This document shows, piece after piece, positions 58,501 to 64,000 of a DNA stretch of 64,000 bases. This DNA is from Siphonodentalium dalli (lineage: Eukaryota; Mollusca; Scaphopoda; Gadilida; Siphonodentaliidae). Below the pieces are notes generated by a model. That model was not told where the DNA came from and did no database searches. It saw only the letters and a list, made by a program, of their open reading frames with translations. The stretch's first letter is position 1. Every line of letters starts with the position of its first letter. Location: positions 13,729,710-13,793,709 of the forward strand of contig CP136062.1 in the NCBI GenBank assembly GCA_032622095.1, given 5' to 3'. Position numbers and translations under genes: made by a program.

Positions 58501-61500
58501 GGATGTACGATTCTATGTCTCAGGATGTACGATTCTATGTCTCAGGATGTACGATTCTATGTCTCAGGATGTATGATTCCATGTCCCAGGATGTACGATT
58601 CTATGTCTCAGGATGTACGATTCTATGACTCAGGATGTATGATGCTTTGTCCCAGGATGTAAGATTGTTTGTCCCAGGATGTATGATTCTATGTCTCAGG
58701 ATGTATGATTCTATGTCTCAGGATGTAAGATTGTATGTCCCAGGATGTACGATTGTATGTCCCAGGATGTATGATTCTATACCCAGGATGTACGATTCTA
58801 TGTCCAAGGATGTATGATTCTATGTCGCAGGATGTAATATTCTATGTCTCGGGATGTACGATTGTATATCCCAGGATGTACGATTATATGTCCCAGGATG
58901 TACGATTCTATGTCCAAGGATGTATAATTCTATCTCCCAGGATGTATGATTCTATGTCCCAGGATGTATGATTCTATACCCAGGATGTAAGATTCTATGT
59001 CCCAGGATGTATGATTCTATACCGAGGATGTACGATTCTATGTCCAAGGATGTATGATTCTATGTCTCAGGATGTAAGATTATATGTCCCAGGATGTACG
59101 ATTCTATGACTCAGGATGTATGATTCTATGTCTCAGGATGTACGATTCTATGTCTCAGGATGTATGATTCTATGTCCCAGGATGTATGATTCTATGTCCC
59201 AGGATGTATGATTCTATGTCTCAGGATGTACGATTCTATGTCTCAGGATGTATGATTCTATGTCCCAGAATGTATGATTCTATGTCTCAGGATGTATGAA
59301 TCTATGTCTCAGGATGTACGATTCTATGTCTCAGGATGTACGATTCTATGTCTCAGGATGTACGATTCTATGTCTCAGGATGTACGATTCTATGTCTCAG
59401 GATGTACGATTCTATGTCTCAGTATGTACGATTCTATGACCCAGGATGTACGATTCTATGTCTCATTATGTACGATTCTATGTCTCAGGATGTACGATTA
59501 TGTCTCAGGATGTACGATTCTATGTCTCAGGATGTACGATTCTATGTCCCAGGATGTACGATTATATGTCTCAGGATGTATGATTCTATGTCCCAGGATG
59601 TACGATTCTATGTCACATGATGTAAGATTATATGTCCCAGGATGTACGATTCTATGTCTCAGGATGTACGATTCTATGTACAAGGATGTACGATTCTATT
59701 TCCCAGGATCTATGATTCTATGTCTCAGGATGTACGATTCTATGTCCAAGGATGTATGATTCTATGTCTCAGGATGTACGATTCTATGTCTCAGGATGTA
59801 TGATTCTATGTCCCAGGATGTATGATTCTATGTCCCAGGATGTATGATTCTATGTCTCAGGATGTACGATTCTATGTCTCAGGATGTATGATTCTATGTC
59901 CCAGAATGTATGATTCTATGTCTCAGGATGTATGAATCTATGTCTCAGGATGTACGATTCTATGTCTCAGGATGTACGATTCTATGTCTCAGGATGTACG
60001 ATTCTATGTCTCAGGATGTACGATTCTATGTCTCAGGATGTACGATTCTATGTCTCAGTATGTACGATTCTATGACCCAGGATGTACGATTCTATGTCTC
60101 ATTATGTACGATTCTATGTCTCAGGATGTACGATTCTATGTCTCAGGATGTACGATTCTATGTCCCAGGATGTACGATTATATGTCTCAGGATGTATGAT
60201 TCTATGTCCCAGGATGTACGATTCTATGTCACATGATGTAAGATTATATGTCCCAGGATGTACGATTCTATGTCTCAGGATGTACGATTCTATGTACAAG
60301 GATGTACGATTCTATTTCCCAGGATCTATGATTCTATGTCTCAGGATGTACGATTCTATGTCCAAGGATGTACGATTCTATGTCTCATGATGTACGATTC
60401 TATGTCCAAGTATGTACGATTCTATGTCCCAGGATGTATGATTCTATGTCCCAGGATGTACGATTCTATGTCCCAGAATGTATGATTCTATGTCACAGGA
60501 TGTACGATTCTATGTCTCAGGATGTACGATTCTATGTCCAATGATGTACGATTCTATGTCCCAGGATGTATGATTCTATGTCTCAGGATGTACGATTCTA
60601 TGTCCCAGGATGTACGATTCTATGTCTCAGGATGTACGATTCTATATCTAAGGATGTACGATTCTATGTCCCAGGATGTATGATTCTATGTCCCAGGATG
60701 TACGATTCTATGTCCAAGGATGTATGATTCTATGTCTCAGGATGTAAGATTCTATGTCCCAGGATGTATGATTCTATACCCAGGATGTACGATTCTATTT
60801 CCCAGGATGTATGATCCTATGTCTCAGGATGTAAGATTCTATGTCTCAGGATGTACGATTCTATTTCCCAGAATGTATGATTCTATACCCAGGATGTACG
60901 ATTCTATGTCCAAGGATGTATGATTCTATGTCGCAGGATGTAAGATTCTATGTCTCAGGATGTACGATTGTATGTCTCAGGATGTACGATTCTATGTCCC
61001 AGGATGTATGATTCTATACCCAGGATGTACGATTCTATGTCCAAGGATGTATGATTCTATGTCCCAGGATGTTTGATTCTATGTCCCAGGATGTATGATT
61101 CTATACCCAGGATGTACGATTCTATGTCTCAGGAAGTATGATTCTATGTCCCAGAATGTACGATTCTATGTCCCAGGATGTATGATTCTATACCCAGGAT
61201 GTACGATTCTATGTCCAAGGATGTATGATTCTATGTCTCAGGATGTATGATTCTATGTCCCAGGATGTACGATTCTATGTCTCAGGATGTACGATTCTAT
61301 GTCTAAGGATGTACGATTCTATGCCCCAGGATGTATGATTCTATGTCCCAGGATGTACGATTCTATGTCCAAGGATGTATGATTCTATGTCTCAGGATGT
61401 AAGATTCTATGTCCAAGGATGTATGATTCTATACCCAGGATGTACGATTGTATGTCTCAGGATGTACGATTATATGTCCCAGGATGTACGATTCTATGTC

Positions 61501-64000
61501 CCAGGATGTTTGATTCTATGTCCCAGGATGTATGATTCTATACCCAGGATGTACGATTCTATGTCTCAGGATGTATGATTCTATGTCCCAGGATGTACGA
61601 TTCTATGTCCCAGGATGTATGATTCTATACCCAGGATGTACGATTCTATGTCCAAGGATGTATGATTCTATGTCTCAGGATGTAAGATTGTATGTCCCAG
61701 GATGTACGATTCTATGTCCCAGGATGTATGATTCTATACCCAGGATGTACGATTGTATGTCTCAGGATGTACGATTATATGTCCCAGGATGTACGATTCT
61801 ATGTCCCAGGATGTTTGATTCTATGTCCCAGGATGTATGATTCTATACCCAGGATGTACGATTCTATATCTCAGGATGTATGATTCTATGTCCCAGGATG
61901 TACGATTCTATGTCCCAGGATGTATGATTCTATACCCAGGATGTACGATTCTATGTCCAAGGATGTATGATTCTATGTCTCAGGATGTAAGATTGTATGT
62001 CCCAGGATGTACGATTCTATGTCCCAGGATGTATGATTCTATACCCAGGATGTACGATTCTATGTCCAAGGATGTATGATTCTATGTCGCAGGATGTAAG
62101 ATTCTATGTCTCAGGATGTACGATTGTATGTCTCAGGATGTACGATTCTATGTCCCAGGATGTACGATTCTATGTCCCAGGATGTATGATTCTATACCCA
62201 GGATGTAAGATTCTATGTCCCAGGATGTATGATTCTATACCCAGGATGTACGATTCTATGTCCAAGGATGTATGATTCTATGTCTCAGGATGTAAGATTC
62301 TATGTCCCAGGATGTACGATTATATGTCTCAGGATGTATGATTATATGTCCCAGGATGTACGATTCCATGTCTCAGGATGTACGATTCTATGTCCCAGGA
62401 TGTATGAATCTATTTCCCAGGATGTACGATTCTATGTCCCAGGATGTATGATTCTATGTCCCAGGATGTATGATTCCTTGTCTCAGGATGTACGGTTCAA
62501 TGTCTCAGGATGTAAGATTATATGTCCCAGGATGTATGATTCTATGTCTCAGGATGTACGATTTTATGTCTCAGGATGTATGATTCTATTTCCCAGGATG
62601 TACGATTCTATGTCTCAGGATGTATGATTCCATGTCCCAGGATGTACGATTCTATGTCTCAGGATGTACGATTCCATGTCCCAGGATGTATGGTGCTATG
62701 TCCCAGGATGTACGATTCTATGTCCCAGGATGTACGATTCTATGTCTCAGGATGTACGATTCTATGTCTCAGGATGTACGATTCTATGTCTCAGGATGTA
62801 CGATTCTATGTCTCAGGATGTACGATTCTATGTCTCAGGATGTACGATTCTATGTCTCAGGATGTACGATTCTATGTCTCAGGATGTACGATTCTATGTC
62901 TCAGAATGTACGATTCTATGTCCCAGGATGTATGATTCTATGTCACAGGATGTATGATTCTATGTCTCAGGATGTATGATTCTATGTCTCAGGATGTACG
63001 ATTCTATGTCTCAGGATGTAAGATTGTATGTCCCAGGATGTACGATTGTATGTCCCAGGATGTATGATTCTATTTCCCAGGATGTACGATTCTATGTCTC
63101 AGGATGTAATATTCTATGTCTCAGGATGTACGATTGTATATCCCAGGATGTACGATTATATGTCCCAGGATGTACGATTCTATGTCCAAGGATGTATAAT
63201 TCTATCTCCCAGGATGTATGATTCTATGTCCCAGGATGTATGATTCTATACCCAGGATGTAAGATTCTATGTCCCAGGATGTATGATTCTATACCCAGGA
63301 TGTACAATTCTATGTCCAAGGATGTATGATTCTATGTCTCAGGATGTAAGATTCTATGTCCCAGGATGTACGATTCTATTTCCAAGGATGTATGATTTTA
63401 TACCCAGGATGTACGATTCTATGTCCAAGGATGTATGATTCTATGTCTCAGGATGTACGATTGTATGTCCCAGGATGTACGATTCTATGTCCCAGGATGT
63501 ACGATTCTATTTCCCAGGATGTACGATTCTATGTCTCAGGATGTATGATTCTATGTCTCAGGATGTACGATTCTATGTCTCAGGATGTACGATTCTATGT
63601 CCCAGGATGTATGATTCTATGTCTCAGGATGTACGATTCCATGTCTCAGGATGTACGATTCTATGTCCCAGGATGTATGATTCCATGTCCCAGGATGTAT
63701 GATTCTATTTCCCAGGATGTACGATTCTATGTCTCAGGATGTATGATTCCATGTCCCAGGATGTACGATTCTATGACTCAGGATATACGATTCTATGACT
63801 CAGGATGTATGATTCTATGTCTCAGAATGTACGATTCTATGTCTCAGGATGTATGATTCTATGTCCCAGGATGTATGATTCTATGTCTCAGGATGTATGA
63901 TTCTATGTCTCAGGATGTACGATTCTATGTCTCAGGATGTATGATTCTATGTCCCAGGATGTATGATTCTATGTCTCAGGATGTATGAATCTATGTCTCA
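49572..64000. repeat. 22-bp minisatellite array, continues past the window
   Basis: About 655 copies of a 22-bp unit with core 'ctcaggatgtacgattctat'. Sub-variants include ctca/ccca/ccaa before 'ggatgta', tacgat/tatgat/taagat, 'atttccca', and a 21-bp form 'ctatacccaggatgta'. Blocks repeat at longer range: 50705 with 51321 (offset 616, exactly 28 units), 59274 with 59910 (636), 52360 with 57205 (4,845) and 55045 with 62229 (7,184). Since 22 is not a multiple of three, all plus frames cycle through the same stop-free 22-codon peptide, giving dozens of overlapping spurious frames. I see no transcription signal. Confidence 0.97.

Noticed and set aside
1-64000. Similarity between the 18-bp satellite and the 22-bp minisatellite (both with tctat...cagg)
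   Set aside because: Too short and imperfect to claim common origin by eye.
1-64000. tRNA and rRNA genes
   Set aside because: I saw no cloverleaf with A and B boxes or rRNA sequence; a tRNAscan or Rfam search would be decisive.

Overview
This is eukaryotic, non-coding, repeat-dominated subtelomeric DNA with no intact protein-coding gene. The telomere repeat is TTAGGG (read here as CCCTAA). The rest is satellites, foldback/MITE-like elements, Helitron-like units and decayed LINE reverse transcriptases, in a background rich in 'acatgtac' words. That suggests a marine invertebrate, perhaps a lophotrochozoan such as a bivalve. The taxon is an inference from general character, not from a diagnostic gene.

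Layout. 1-4641: an 18-bp satellite running into an assembly gap of exactly 100 N (4642-4741). 4742-14970: about 10.2 kb of almost perfect CCCTAA repeats. The orientation says the chromosome end is on the left, so the gap and the 18-bp satellite lie beyond a chromosome end; the likeliest reading is a scaffold misjoin. 14971-18400: subtelomere with a 2.7-kb satellite of 37-bp units lying inside a split copy of a dispersed repeat (called R1 here). 18400-22790: the rest of R1 with a palindrome, then short tandem repeats and unassigned DNA. 22790-33100: a satellite of about 162-bp monomers with a roughly 1.63-kb higher-order period, interrupted at 23914-27467 by a DNA transposon with 92-bp terminal inverted repeats and an 8-bp target duplication. 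33100-36900: a foldback element, an unbroken R1 plus a perfect 44-bp-arm palindrome, and a third, diverged R1. 36939-39489: five head-to-tail Helitron-like units. 39490-40074: two short tandem repeats. 40183-44444: hairpin elements and a 1.12-kb direct repeat flanking a dead LINE reverse transcriptase on the minus strand. 45816-49518: hairpin elements around a second dead LINE on the plus strand. 49572-64000: a 22-bp minisatellite running off the window.

The sequences are related through transposition and tandem amplification rather than through a pathway. The 37-bp subtelomeric satellite unit also occurs singly beside a 65-bp hairpin in the interior. The transposon insertion into the 162-bp array can be reversed exactly by removing the element and one target copy. 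Two Helitron-like families share 5' and 3' ends. Most long open frames in the window are satellites read in frame and are not genes.
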